Shown here piece after piece: positions 36,773 to 45,091 of a DNA stretch of 64,000 nucleotides. How positions within the stretch are numbered: position 1 is the first letter of the stretch; each line of letters starts with the position of its first letter. The position numbers were made by a program, and so were the translations under genes. The notes under the pieces were generated by a model. That model worked only from the letters and a program-made list of their open reading frames with translations. It ran no database searches and had not been told where the DNA came from. The DNA is from Exiguobacterium aurantiacum DSM 6208. GTDB taxonomy: Bacteria; Bacillota; Bacilli; Exiguobacteriales; Exiguobacteriaceae. The DNA is taken from positions 625,001-689,000 of the forward strand of contig NZ_JNIQ01000001.1 in NCBI RefSeq assembly GCF_000702585.1. The letters run 5' to 3'.

Positions 36773-37808
36773 AAATTAAGTGCAACACCTGAACGTGAAC
36801 GCAAAAAAAGCCCATAGCGACGGCCTCGTGTAGAATGAAGTCACCACAACACACATTCACACGGAGGAATCGACATGAGCTATACCCATCTTACCACAGC
36901 GGAACGCGTGAAAATAGAGACCTACCTGGAGCTCGGGATGTCCGTACGGTCCATCGCGAGACGGCTCGGGCGACAGCCCTCGACCGTCTCGCGGGAGATC
37001 AGAAGGAACCCCGGCTACACGGCCGAACGCGCACAGGAGCGCTACGCCAATGCGAAGCGAAACTGCGGCGCCAAGACGAAGCTCGACGACATGATGCGCC
37101 GGACGATCATCGAGAAGCTGCGGGCGACCTGGTCCCCGGAACAGATCGTGGGTCGTCTCTTCGACGGGAAAATCGCCTTCTCGACCATCTATCGTTGGAT
37201 CTATTCGGGGCTGATCGACGTACCGGTGACCGTGCTCCGCCAAAAGGGCAAGCGCCAGAAACCGATAGAGACACGTGGTCGGTTCAACATCGGTCTGTCC
37301 ATCGCCAAACGTCCGAGAGAGGTGCGCACACGCGAGACATTCGGCCACTGGGAGCTCGACACCGTCGTCTCCGGGCGTGGGAAGTCGAGGGCGTGCGTCG
37401 CGACGTTCATCGAGCGAAAGAGCCGGTTCTACATCGCCCTGCCGATCACCGACCGCAGCGCGGCCTCGATGGAGGAGGCGATCCACACGGTCCACGCGGC
37501 CTTCCCAGCGGGCACGTTCAAGACGGCGACGACGGACCGGGGCAAGGAGTTCAGCTGTCACGAGCGCGTCCGGGCGACACTCGGCGTGCCGATGTATTTC
37601 GCCGACCCGTACTCGTCGTGGCAGCGCGGCAGCAACGAGAACGCCAACGGCCTCCTGCGCGAGTTCTTCCCGAAAGGATCGGACTTCGCGACGGTCGGCC
37701 AGGGAGAGATCGTGGACGCGCTCGCCAAGATCAACGGGCGGCCGAGGAAATGTCTCGGCTGGAAGACCGCACACGAGGCCTTCGCGGAGGAAGTGTTGCG
37801 CTTAATTT
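36773..37808 (+). mobile_element. IS30-family insertion sequence
   Basis: One full IS of about 1036 bases with 16-base terminal inverted repeats: AAATTAAGTGCAACAC (36773-36788) and GTGTTGCGCTTAATTT (37793-37808), one mismatch. It carries a single intact transposase gene. Base composition inside is clearly more G+C rich than the flanks. It sits between the terminators of the M23 and yteA genes, so no gene is interrupted. No target-site duplication is obvious, so exact ends are uncertain by a few bases. Confidence 0.88.
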
Positions 37809-37810
37809 GA
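36875..37810 (+). CDS. IS30-family transposase
   Basis: A 311-aa DDE transposase. N-terminal helix-turn-helix (SVRSIARRLGRQPSTVSREI) is typical of IS30; the catalytic acidic residues lie in HWELDTV, TTDRGKEF and SNENANGLLREFF. Length is normal and the frame intact, so it may be active. The stop codon extends just past the right inverted repeat. GGAGGAAT precedes the ATG. Confidence 0.96.
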   Translation: MSYTHLTTAERVKIETYLELGMSVRSIARRLGRQPSTVSREIRRNPGYTAERAQERYANAKRNCGAKTKLDDMMRRTIIEKLRATWSPEQIVGRLFDGKIAFSTIYRWIYSGLIDVPVTVLRQKGKRQKPIETRGRFNIGLSIAKRPREVRTRETFGHWELDTVVSGRGKSRACVATFIERKSRFYIALPITDRSAASMEEAIHTVHAAFPAGTFKTATTDRGKEFSCHERVRATLGVPMYFADPYSSWQRGSNENANGLLREFFPKGSDFATVGQGEIVDALAKINGRPRKCLGWKTAHEAFAEEVLRLI

Positions 37811-37823
37811 CAAACCGTCACGC

Positions 37824-37848
37824 AAAAAAAGCCGCGTGGGGCGGCTTT
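37824..37848 (-). terminator. yteA terminator
   Basis: On the minus strand AAGCCGC pairs with GCGGCTT around five bases, followed by a run of T. It lies 16 bases beyond the IS end. Confidence 0.85.
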
Positions 37849-37851
37849 ACC

Positions 37852-38394
37852 TCATTCTCTTGTCGGATCATGGTTCCCTTCGCTGTCAGCGATCGTATCG
37901 GAGCTCCCGAAGTCCTCGACTTGGCTGAACGCATCCGTGCTTTGGTTAATATCGTCACTGCCATCGAGTTGTTTTCGACGTGCCGTTTCCGATGGGTCGA
38001 GGACGTCCTCCTCGACCGGACGTTCCTGATCGGTTTTGTGTTCTTCCGCTTCTTGTTCGCGGGCGTGCTCGATACAAAGCGTCGTTTCCGGGATGATTTC
38101 GAGACGGTCGATCTCAATCTCTTCACCACACACTTCACATTTTCCGTACGTGCCGTTCTCGATGGCGAGGAGTGCTTTATCGACGTCGGTCAAAAACTCC
38201 TCATCGAGTTCGGTCAAAGCCTGGTCGCGCTCACGGAGGAACAACTCTTCCCCAGAGTCGGCCGGATGGTTGTCGTAATGTGACAGTTCCCCTTCATCGT
38301 ACACTTCTTCCCGGTTTTCCATGTATCCTTCTGTCTTCGCTTTTTCTTTTAACAATCGTTCTTTGAACGTTTTGATTTGGTCTTGTGTCAACAT
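37852..38394 (-). CDS. yteA: YteA/DksA-like C4 zinc-finger protein
   Basis: A 180-aa TraR/DksA-type protein: a coiled-coil N-terminal part with the NHPADSGEELF motif, then a zinc finger (CEVCGEEI, and CIEH 18 residues on, with a histidine as possible fourth ligand). The acidic tail is long. YteA is linked with sporulation or stress in Bacillus; binding to RNA polymerase is inferred from DksA. The start at 38394 is chosen behind CTGGAGTG; longer frames upstream lack a site. Confidence 0.86.
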   Translation of the reverse strand: MLTQDQIKTFKERLLKEKAKTEGYMENREEVYDEGELSHYDNHPADSGEELFLRERDQALTELDEEFLTDVDKALLAIENGTYGKCEVCGEEIEIDRLEIIPETTLCIEHAREQEAEEHKTDQERPVEEDVLDPSETARRKQLDGSDDINQSTDAFSQVEDFGSSDTIADSEGNHDPTRE

Positions 38395-38548
38395 AGTTTC
38401 ACACTCCAGTTCTGATTTCATTAGTAATAGCATTTCCCATTTTATGATGCGACAAACCATCTCATCCGGCTTCCGGCTGTAAACAGAAGCAAGAACGGGT
38501 ATGATAATGAAAGAAGAAGTCGTGGCAAATCACAAAAGGAGGGACATC

Positions 38549-39073
38549 ATGAGACGAGTAGAAGTTGTACCGTACGACCCGACGTGGGTAGCTCGATTCG
38601 AAGAAGAGGCAGGTCGATTGAGCCGGCTTTTTGAAGGGACGGTGCTGGCGATTCATCATATCGGCAGCACGTCGGTGCCAGGTCTCGAGGCGAAGCCGAT
38701 CATCGACATCATGCCCGTCGTTCGAGCGATTGAGCAAGTCGATGAACTGTCTGGGCATATGGAGGCGCTCGGCTACCGGAGCTTCGGTGAACACGGCATC
38801 CCAAGACGACGCTTTTTTGCGAAAGGTGACGACGTGCGGACGTTTCACGTCCACGTTTTCGAGGCGGGCGATGATGGTGTGACCCGTCATTTGGCGTTTC
38901 GTGAATATTTAAAAGCGTTCCCGGACGTGCGTGCCGAATATGGTGACTTGAAGCGAACGCTCGCTGAGCAGCACCCGACCGATATCGAGAGCTACATTCA
39001 AGGGAAGCAGGAGTGGGTGTCGGAGACGGAACGTGTCGCCACGATTTGGTATATGGCCGAACAAACAAAGTGA
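38549..39073 (+). CDS. GrpB/UPF0157-family nucleotidyltransferase-like protein
   Basis: A 174-aa protein with the family signature VPYDPTWVARFEEE and IHHIGSTSVPGLEAKPIIDIM, which resembles the GS-D-D core of nucleotidyltransferases. Substrate unknown. The start at 38549 follows AAAAGGAGGG. It is followed immediately by a sigma-W-type promoter. Confidence 0.86.
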   Translation: MRRVEVVPYDPTWVARFEEEAGRLSRLFEGTVLAIHHIGSTSVPGLEAKPIIDIMPVVRAIEQVDELSGHMEALGYRSFGEHGIPRRRFFAKGDDVRTFHVHVFEAGDDGVTRHLAFREYLKAFPDVRAEYGDLKRTLAEQHPTDIESYIQGKQEWVSETERVATIWYMAEQTK

Positions 39074-39097
39074 AACGTTTTGCATCAATTCAACGTA
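39071..39097 (+). promoter_or_regulatory. Sigma-W-type promoter
   Basis: TGAAAC (39071-39076), 17 bases, CGTA (39094-39097). Identical spacing to the sigW autoregulatory promoter at 3941. The -35 overlaps the grpB-like stop codon; the ATG of the small membrane protein is 32 bases downstream. Confidence 0.8.
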
Positions 39098-39128
39098 TAA
39101 GAAAGTAACAACGAAAGGAAGTGAATCG

Positions 39129-39437
39129 ATGAAACGATTTCTTGGGAAATGCATCGAGTATGCGTGCGTAGGCGTGTTGTTTGTCGGCTTTTATTTTGGG
39201 ATCAGCTTTTTGATCGATACGTTTGAGTTAGGGAATAAACAGGCGCTCGTCTTTCTCGGAATGGCGTTCATCGCATTCCCGCTCTCCTTGCTCGGCGGCT
39301 ATATGCTCGCCCGTCCAATCCAGCATCGTCTTCATGGGAAACCGGGCGGGTCAAAACGGCACGAGCTACGCGGCAACGAGAAGCCGCACGGGGTGACGGA
39401 AGACCGCAACTCTCCATATGGAGGCAATGGGGGATGA
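39129..39437 (+). CDS. Two-helix membrane protein, probable sigma-W target
   Basis: A 102-aa protein with two membrane helices (about 10-30 and 40-60) and a polar, basic C-terminal tail rich in glycine. AAAGGAAGTG precedes the ATG at 39129. Family not recognised. Its stop overlaps the following GNAT start (ATGATGA), which makes a small operon under a sigma-W-type promoter. Confidence 0.7.
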   Translation: MKRFLGKCIEYACVGVLFVGFYFGISFLIDTFELGNKQALVFLGMAFIAFPLSLLGGYMLARPIQHRLHGKPGGSKRHELRGNEKPHGVTEDRNSPYGGNGG

Positions 39438-39907
39438 TGCGATTTCTACAAACGAGAGACGCGGATTTGATTGCGACGTTGAATCGCCCCATTCATGAAC
39501 ACCACCTTCAGCTGATGCCGAGCTTTTTTGCTCCTTACGATCATTCGCGAATTCGTGACACGATTGCTGATACGATGAAGCAAAGCGGACATCATTTTAT
39601 CATCGGTAAATTTGAGGAGGAACCAATCGGATATGTTTGGTTTGAAGAGATAGTGAGTAAAGGTACTGCGTTTCGTCAACAAATACGCACGCTATATGTC
39701 AGACAAATCAGCATCTTGCCAACTCACAAGCGGAACGGATTCGGCCGACAAATGATGGAATATGTGGAACAGTGGGCACATGCTCATGATTTTGCCTCCA
39801 TCGAGCTAGATTATTGGGTCGCGAATAAAGAGGCGTCTAGATTTTATGACCAAATGGGGTTTCAGGCGAAACGTCAAATTGTCACGAAACACTTGCGAGA
39901 TAATTAG
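39434..39907 (+). CDS. GNAT acetyltransferase, A+T-rich
   Basis: A 157-aa N-acetyltransferase with loop PTHKRNGFGRQMMEYVE and NKEASRFYDQMGF. Two ATGs (39434, 39437) are possible. The gene is visibly A+T richer, with codons such as ATA, AGA and CAA, unlike most neighbours, which hints at recent acquisition. It is translationally coupled to the preceding membrane protein. Confidence 0.83.
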   Translation: MMRFLQTRDADLIATLNRPIHEHHLQLMPSFFAPYDHSRIRDTIADTMKQSGHHFIIGKFEEEPIGYVWFEEIVSKGTAFRQQIRTLYVRQISILPTHKRNGFGRQMMEYVEQWAHAHDFASIELDYWVANKEASRFYDQMGFQAKRQIVTKHLRDN

Positions 39908-39957
39908 AAGTTGTCGCTATGACGAGCAGTTCAGAAAACAGAGAAGGTAGGGGTTTG

Positions 39958-40260
39958 ATGGAAACGGTTATTTTAGTGATTGGAGTCATCGGAACGATTT
40001 CATTGATGCTCTTCATGTCGAACCAGTGGATGGGGTATGAAAAAGGAAATATCGTCATGACGCTCGATGAGCACTATACGAACTTGAATGAGTACGTCCC
40101 AGCAATCTTGACGAAGTTATATGAAGATGGGAAGTCCGCGCATTATTTGGGCGACCGAAAGTTTGAAGTGGACGGGAAACGCTACGTCCTCTTCGAGCGG
40201 ACCGTGCCAATCGGACGCATCCCGACACAGCAAACGGTATTGAAGCCGGACAAACAATGA
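39958..40260 (+). CDS. Membrane-anchored small protein
   Basis: A 100-aa protein with one N-terminal membrane helix and a soluble remainder. The start at 39958 follows GGTAGGGG. Family not recognised. It is 50 bases after the GNAT gene and may belong to the same transcript. Confidence 0.6.
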   Translation: METVILVIGVIGTISLMLFMSNQWMGYEKGNIVMTLDEHYTNLNEYVPAILTKLYEDGKSAHYLGDRKFEVDGKRYVLFERTVPIGRIPTQQTVLKPDKQ

Positions 40261-40283
40261 GCCACGCATCGCGCGTGGCTCAT
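40258..40283. terminator. Terminator between convergent genes
   Basis: TGAGCCACGC pairs with GCGTGGCTCA; the plus strand continues TTGTTTATTT and the pirin gene ends just beyond. Confidence 0.82.
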
Positions 40284-40286
40284 TGT

Positions 40287-41144
40287 TTATTTCACAGCGG
40301 GCGGACCAAAGACACCGGCGTGATAGTCGCGGAACGCTTGGCGAATCTCGTCCTCGGTGTTCATGACGAACGGACCGTGGGCGATATAGTCTTCACGGAG
40401 CGGGACACCAGAATAGACGAGGAGCTTCGCCCGGGACGTCGCGTTGATTGAGAGGGCGCTCTCACCCTCTGCCGTCTCATCGAACGTCAATGTCGCGACG
40501 TCCGTCTTCGCAAGCGGCGTCGCGCTCGATCCGAGCTCGACGGATCCGGCGAGCACGTAGACGAAGGCGTTATGATTCGTCGGCAAGACGTGTTCATATG
40601 TTGCCCCGTCACGCAATTGAATCTCGCTCATCGTGATCGGGACGAGGCTCTGCATCGGTCCGGTGACGCCGGCGATGTCACCGGAGTAGACACGCACGTG
40701 TCCGCCGTCGATTGGGACGACCGGTGCGTCCTCCAAGTAGACGTTTTGATAAGATGTCGTCGTCGTCTTCAGCGACTTCGGCAAATTGAGCCATAGTTGC
40801 AACGTATGGATCAAGTCGTCCGCGACGGCCTCCTCGGCATGACGCGCGGCCCAACCGGCGTTCATGTACTGGACGTCCCCGGCATCGAGAATCGAGTGCC
40901 CGCCGTGGTTGTCGATATGTTCGAGCCGACCATCGATCACATAGGTGATCGTCTGGAAGCCGCGGTGCGGGTGGTCGGAGAACGTACCGCGCTTGAACCA
41001 GTCTTCGGCCATCAAGATGAACGGGTCGAACTCGGCTTTACGTTCCGGTGGTAACACCCACCCTTGTTGAACGTGCGGATAACCGTTCTGCTTATAGGAG
41101 ACGCGCCAACTATCGGCGACGTCGCGAACGAATCGTGTTGTCAT
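40287..41144 (-). CDS. Pirin-family bicupin (quercetinase-like)
   Basis: A 285-aa two-cupin protein: N-terminal metal motif HPHRGFQTITYVIDG with EHIDNHG, then HTLQLWLNLP, and a weaker C-terminal cupin. Bacterial pirins can act as quercetin dioxygenases or redox sensors; role here unknown. The start at 41144 is chosen because GAAGGAG abuts the upstream GTG (41153) too closely. Confidence 0.88.
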   Translation of the reverse strand: MTTRFVRDVADSWRVSYKQNGYPHVQQGWVLPPERKAEFDPFILMAEDWFKRGTFSDHPHRGFQTITYVIDGRLEHIDNHGGHSILDAGDVQYMNAGWAARHAEEAVADDLIHTLQLWLNLPKSLKTTTTSYQNVYLEDAPVVPIDGGHVRVYSGDIAGVTGPMQSLVPITMSEIQLRDGATYEHVLPTNHNAFVYVLAGSVELGSSATPLAKTDVATLTFDETAEGESALSINATSRAKLLVYSGVPLREDYIAHGPFVMNTEDEIRQAFRDYHAGVFGPPAVK

Positions 41145-41225
41145 CGAACTCACTCCTTCGTGTCATTTGTTTCATTGTCGCACAGTCTCGGTTTGTACTT
41201 GGACGATGTTGCTTACAAAACATGC

Positions 41226-41251
41226 AAAAGACAGACGGGAAGACCGTCTGT
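41226..41251 (-). terminator. Terminator of the lipoprotein pair
   Basis: On the minus strand ACAGACGG pairs with CCGTCTGT, followed by TTTT. The stem begins at the stop codon. Confidence 0.85.
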
Positions 41252-42495
41252 CAGTAAGGGGCGAGCGACAGCCACGTGGCGCTGTCCTCGGAGTTCAGTT
41301 TGTAATGCTTGCCTTCGGTCGTGAGGAAGACGTCCGTTTTTTTCGAGCGCTTATGAAGCGTCACGTCGAACGTCTGAGACGTCACGCCCTCGATCAACGT
41401 GAACAACGGATAGTCGGCCGGCTCGCCGCTCCGTTTGACCGGTTCGGCGCGCGCCACAATCTGTTTCAACGCCGCACCGTCCGTCGTCAACGTCTGGACC
41501 GCGTCTAAGGCATGCAGCTCGGTCTTTCCGGACAATGGCGTCTTGTGGAAGTAACCAATCGTCACTTCCTCATCGGCTGTCATCGTTGCGGCGTCGACCT
41601 CGGCTTGCGTCATCATGACGGGCGGCTCATAGCGGAGCGAGATGGTCTGCTCGACGAATTCTCCTTCGACATCATAGGAAAGTTGCCAGAGCGGGTACGT
41701 CTTCCCGAACTCGAGCGTCTCAGGTAATGGATACGTGTTTGACAATGTTGGGACGCCGCCGTCAGGCACAGGGTCGAGCGGCCACTGCGATGTGTTCATT
41801 TCAGAAGACTCAAAGAGCGCCGGTTGGACGAACCCATTCATCTCAATGATATGAAGCGAGAGTGTCACCTGTTGTAAGCTCAAGCTTGGTTCGTAAGGAC
41901 GAGAGAATGTCGTCGATGCGTCCTGCGTGTTTACCTCGATCGAAAGCGTCGTGAACAGGGGTGCCTGTAGTGCTACGAACGGCACGTTGAACGGTTTGAA
42001 CTCAAAATATGGAGCGTCGTCCTCGAGTTGTTCGAGAAGCGCCTGCTGTGTATCGGCGGACACACGTGCTGAACGCGGTCGAAGCGGCTCAGGGTCTGCT
42101 TCACGATAGGCAATCGGCATGTGTTCCGGGTCGATCTGTTTCACATATCGGCTGTGGCCGGTCTCACAGTAGGCGTATGTCGCTTCATCGTCATGAAAGA
42201 CGGTGAGGCCTGTCAGGGGCGAGACCATCTTCGGTGAGAAACGCGAGAAGCTACGATATGACGCGTCGAAGACGAATGGACGGTCCGGCAACGACGAGAC
42301 GTCTGTCTCGTCGCAAATCGTATGGACGGCCGTATGCTCCGCCTCGTCCATCTGTGTCAACGTCTTTCCGATCTCAAGGCGATAGCCGTCAAACAAGAGG
42401 GGGCGAACGTTGAGATCGAGCGCCGTCTCTTCTTGCGTGCAGCCGCTTAACACTAAAACGAAAAGTAGGGACGCGGCGAGACTGATTCTGGGCAC
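41251..42495 (-). CDS. Lipoprotein, paralogue of next gene
   Basis: A 414-aa lipoprotein: signal with lipobox LSGC (cysteine 19), then an exported domain. GTG start behind AAAGGAGGAAT. It shares an ordered set of motifs with the neighbour (VEGEF-type turns, Y-P-L-x3-SY, SLRY or SLTY, P-Y-L/F-T-x-(I/F)EG, then QTFDV and KHYKL or SHFKL), which shows a tandem duplication. Family not recognised; envelope sensing or binding is possible. Confidence 0.72.
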   Translation of the reverse strand: MPRISLAASLLFVLVLSGCTQEETALDLNVRPLLFDGYRLEIGKTLTQMDEAEHTAVHTICDETDVSSLPDRPFVFDASYRSFSRFSPKMVSPLTGLTVFHDDEATYAYCETGHSRYVKQIDPEHMPIAYREADPEPLRPRSARVSADTQQALLEQLEDDAPYFEFKPFNVPFVALQAPLFTTLSIEVNTQDASTTFSRPYEPSLSLQQVTLSLHIIEMNGFVQPALFESSEMNTSQWPLDPVPDGGVPTLSNTYPLPETLEFGKTYPLWQLSYDVEGEFVEQTISLRYEPPVMMTQAEVDAATMTADEEVTIGYFHKTPLSGKTELHALDAVQTLTTDGAALKQIVARAEPVKRSGEPADYPLFTLIEGVTSQTFDVTLHKRSKKTDVFLTTEGKHYKLNSEDSATWLSLAPY

Positions 42496-42507
42496 AAGAT
42501 TCCTCCT

Positions 42508-43770
42508 TTAGTCGTCAAAGCGGTCGTGCCATTTGTTCGCATCATCACGCAGTAGTTTAAAGTGGGACCCGGTCTTTGTATTCGTCAACACGACGTCGTC
42601 ACCTCGATAACTGACATCAAACGTTTGGGCGCAGATTCCTTCGAATACGGTCAAATACGGAATCGGAGCCGGTTCTCCAGTCTCGGTCGTCGCTTTAGAC
42701 CGCTCGATCGCCTTGAAGACGAAACGTGTCTGATCGGCTGTCAAATGCGTCAAAAATGAGGCGTCTCTCGATTCAGTACCGATGAGGGCGAGTTCATGAA
42801 AGACGGCATGCTGACGATTTGAAAATTCGGCGCGCATCTCACGTTTCAACGCCTCTCCCCGCAAAAGGACAGGTTGTTTGTACGTGAGCGAGACGACTTC
42901 TTTGTGCGGGACGTTGTCACGCATATACGAAAAGCTGAACAACGGATAGCGTTTGCCCGGGATGAGCGTCGACGGGAGGTCGTCGATTTGACGGGCCCCG
43001 AGGAGTCGTTCGTACGAGGCGTCTTTTGGCCGGATGACATCTTGGTACAACTCTTGGTTTACTGAAGTATGGATTCCGTATTGGCGTGTGTCTTCGGCTG
43101 CTTCAATCCCGAATCCGAGCGACAAGAACGGTTGGCGTGACGCCGCATCGATCGGGACGGTGACCGTCTCGATGCCCGCTGAGGACTCGAACGTTAATTC
43201 GAACGATCCGTTGAACGGCATCGTCACGTGAACGAGCGTCTGTTCGAGCGCCGTTCGTTTCGGGTAAGGCTCATTTCCAACAGGTTTGTTCATTTCCTTT
43301 AAGTATTGCAATCGTTCATGCGGTTGGGCGTTTCGTAGCTTGGCGACGGAAGGGTACGTGACCGCTTGTCCACGGTATGGGACGAGACTATCCGGAACCG
43401 CTTCGATTTGCTTCACATAAGAAATCGTGTCGACACGACATTCCACGTACGTTTGATTTTCCACTTCAAAAAAAGTGGCCGTCGGGAACGCCTGGGTCGA
43501 CGCTTTAGTCGTCAACGGTTGGGACAACGTGACCGTGCCGACCCAACGGCGATCGCCGTCGGGTGTGAGGGCGAGGGCTTCGTCCGGATAACAGGCGTCT
43601 AAGACGCTCGTTCGATCCGCTTCAGTCATCTCGATTTGTTGCCCAGACGGCAACGTCGCCCGTCCTTGATAGTACTCTGGTGCTGTATGTAAGCGAAACG
43701 CTTGTTCTTCTTCGCATCCGAACAAAAACGTTAAAATGGCAAGTGTACAGAAAATCAGGTACTTTTTCAC
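42508..43770 (-). CDS. Lipoprotein, upstream member of paralogous pair
   Basis: A 420-aa lipoprotein with lipobox LFGC (cysteine 19). The GTG at 43770 is chosen because AAGGAGAG lies seven bases upstream, inside a longer frame. Twelve bases separate it from the paralogue, so they form one operon. Near the end it has IPYLTVFEGICAQTFDVSY and GSHFKLL, matching the partner. Function unknown. Confidence 0.72.
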   Translation of the reverse strand: MKKYLIFCTLAILTFLFGCEEEQAFRLHTAPEYYQGRATLPSGQQIEMTEADRTSVLDACYPDEALALTPDGDRRWVGTVTLSQPLTTKASTQAFPTATFFEVENQTYVECRVDTISYVKQIEAVPDSLVPYRGQAVTYPSVAKLRNAQPHERLQYLKEMNKPVGNEPYPKRTALEQTLVHVTMPFNGSFELTFESSAGIETVTVPIDAASRQPFLSLGFGIEAAEDTRQYGIHTSVNQELYQDVIRPKDASYERLLGARQIDDLPSTLIPGKRYPLFSFSYMRDNVPHKEVVSLTYKQPVLLRGEALKREMRAEFSNRQHAVFHELALIGTESRDASFLTHLTADQTRFVFKAIERSKATTETGEPAPIPYLTVFEGICAQTFDVSYRGDDVVLTNTKTGSHFKLLRDDANKWHDRFDD

Positions 43771-43870
43771 ATCGATGCTCTCCTTCAATGAATAACTTTC
43801 ATCATTTTAGCACCAATTTTTTGTGACTTTAGGCTTAGGAAAATTAAAGTGTTTTTTTAAAAAAAAGACG

Positions 43871-43899
43871 AAAAACCCGCTCGACTTGAACTGAGCGGG
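43871..43899 (-). terminator. Minus-strand hairpin terminator
   Basis: CCCGCTC and GAGCGGG form a stem with a ten-base loop, with T5 on the minus strand. It probably ends read-through from the aldo-keto reductase gene 160 bases upstream. Confidence 0.75.
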
Positions 43900-43950
43900 C
43901 TTTGTTTACACTTATGGATATGAAATGGTATTTCAAGTTTTTTTGAGTTG

Positions 43951-43972
43951 TCGATTTTTGACGAAAAATCGA
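43951..43972. repeat. Perfect inverted repeat in AT-rich gap
   Basis: TCGATTTTT (43951-43959), GACG, AAAAATCGA (43964-43972). It lies in the AT-rich 43900-44058 gap beyond the end of the aldo-keto reductase gene. No open frame of note is in that gap. A weak hairpin; role unknown. Confidence 0.5.
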
Positions 43973-44058
43973 GGTTTATCAATCGTCCCGTTAAAACGAT
44001 AATAATCTCTATAATTTTCATATGGTACGTAAAAGGATTAAACTGTTTATTTTTACCT

Positions 44059-44955
44059 TCAATCGACGTCGCGGCCACGAGCGGCCTTCAAAATTTCGAA
44101 CCATTCTTCTCGTGTGAGCTCGATTTTAAGCGCTTCAACGCCGCTCTGGACTCGTTCTATTTTCCCAGAACCGATGATTGGCAAGATACGAGCTGGATGC
44201 GCGAGCAACCAGGCGTACACGACTGTATCGATTCCGCTCACGTCATGGCGTGCGGCAATCGTGTGGAGCGTGTCACGGAGTGGAGCGTAGTCCTCTTCTG
44301 AGAACAAACGGCCGCCGGCGAGCGGGCTCCAGGCCATGAGCGGCATCCGTTCTTCATGGCACAGGTCGACCGCCCCGTCCTCGAAATGCTTCAGTTGCAT
44401 CGGAGACAGTTCGAGCTGATTCGTGACGAGCTTGAACGGCAAACGAGACTGAAGGAGACGCTGTTGTGACGGCAAGTGGTTTGACACTCCGAACGTCCGG
44501 ACTTTTCCGCTCTCGTGTAATGCGGTGAACGCCTCGGCGACTTCGTCCGGGTCCATCAAAGGGTCGGGACGATGGATCAACAACGTGTCGATCTGGTCGA
44601 TGGCAAGCTCTTGTAACGACCGCTCGGCTTGGCGGATAATATGTGCTTTCGTCGTGTCGTAATGATTGAGCGTCTGGCCTGGGTTGAAGTCGCCCGTCAA
44701 TTTGATGCCCGTCTTCGTCACGATTTCGATTTGGTCGCGAAGTTCTGGCTTCAAACGAAGCGCTTCTCCAAATAAGCCTTCACACGTGTACCCGCCGTAA
44801 ATGTCGGCGTGATCGAACGTCGTGATCCCAAGCTCGATACACTGCTCGATGAATGTGAGGCGTTCTTGCGTAGACATGTCCCATTCAGCGAGACGCCACA
44901 TGCCGTGGACGATGCGTGAAAACGATAAATCTTCCGTTAGTGCGATTCGTTGCAT
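44059..44955 (-). CDS. Aldo/keto reductase (YdhF-like)
   Basis: A 298-aa NADPH-dependent reductase with the AKR tetrad: FDHADIYGGY (Asp, Tyr), VTKTGI (Lys) and LLIHRPDPL (His). GSGKIERV near 265 binds the cofactor phosphate. It resembles E. coli YdhF. GGAGGAAT precedes the ATG. On the minus strand TATAAT (44987-44992) with GTGACG 17 bases upstream is a likely promoter. Confidence 0.9.
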   Translation of the reverse strand: MQRIALTEDLSFSRIVHGMWRLAEWDMSTQERLTFIEQCIELGITTFDHADIYGGYTCEGLFGEALRLKPELRDQIEIVTKTGIKLTGDFNPGQTLNHYDTTKAHIIRQAERSLQELAIDQIDTLLIHRPDPLMDPDEVAEAFTALHESGKVRTFGVSNHLPSQQRLLQSRLPFKLVTNQLELSPMQLKHFEDGAVDLCHEERMPLMAWSPLAGGRLFSEEDYAPLRDTLHTIAARHDVSGIDTVVYAWLLAHPARILPIIGSGKIERVQSGVEALKIELTREEWFEILKAARGRDVD

Positions 44956-45091
44956 AATCGATTCCTCCTAATTGTCTGTCGCTTACATTATACGGATAAA
45001 CAGACCGAGCGTCACTTCGTCGGTTCAAGGAGCGGGTCAAATGTTTGAAATTCCGGTATGATAAGGACACAACGAGAAAGAGGAGTCCTTC

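Noticed and set aside
36857-37774. A 305-codon minus-strand frame inside the IS
   Set aside because: Antisense shadow of the transposase gene.
36835-38283. A 482-codon frame spanning the IS30 and the following gene
   Set aside because: It is an alternative frame of the G+C-rich transposase gene running into the antisense of yteA; arginine-rich, low-complexity translation and no ribosome site.
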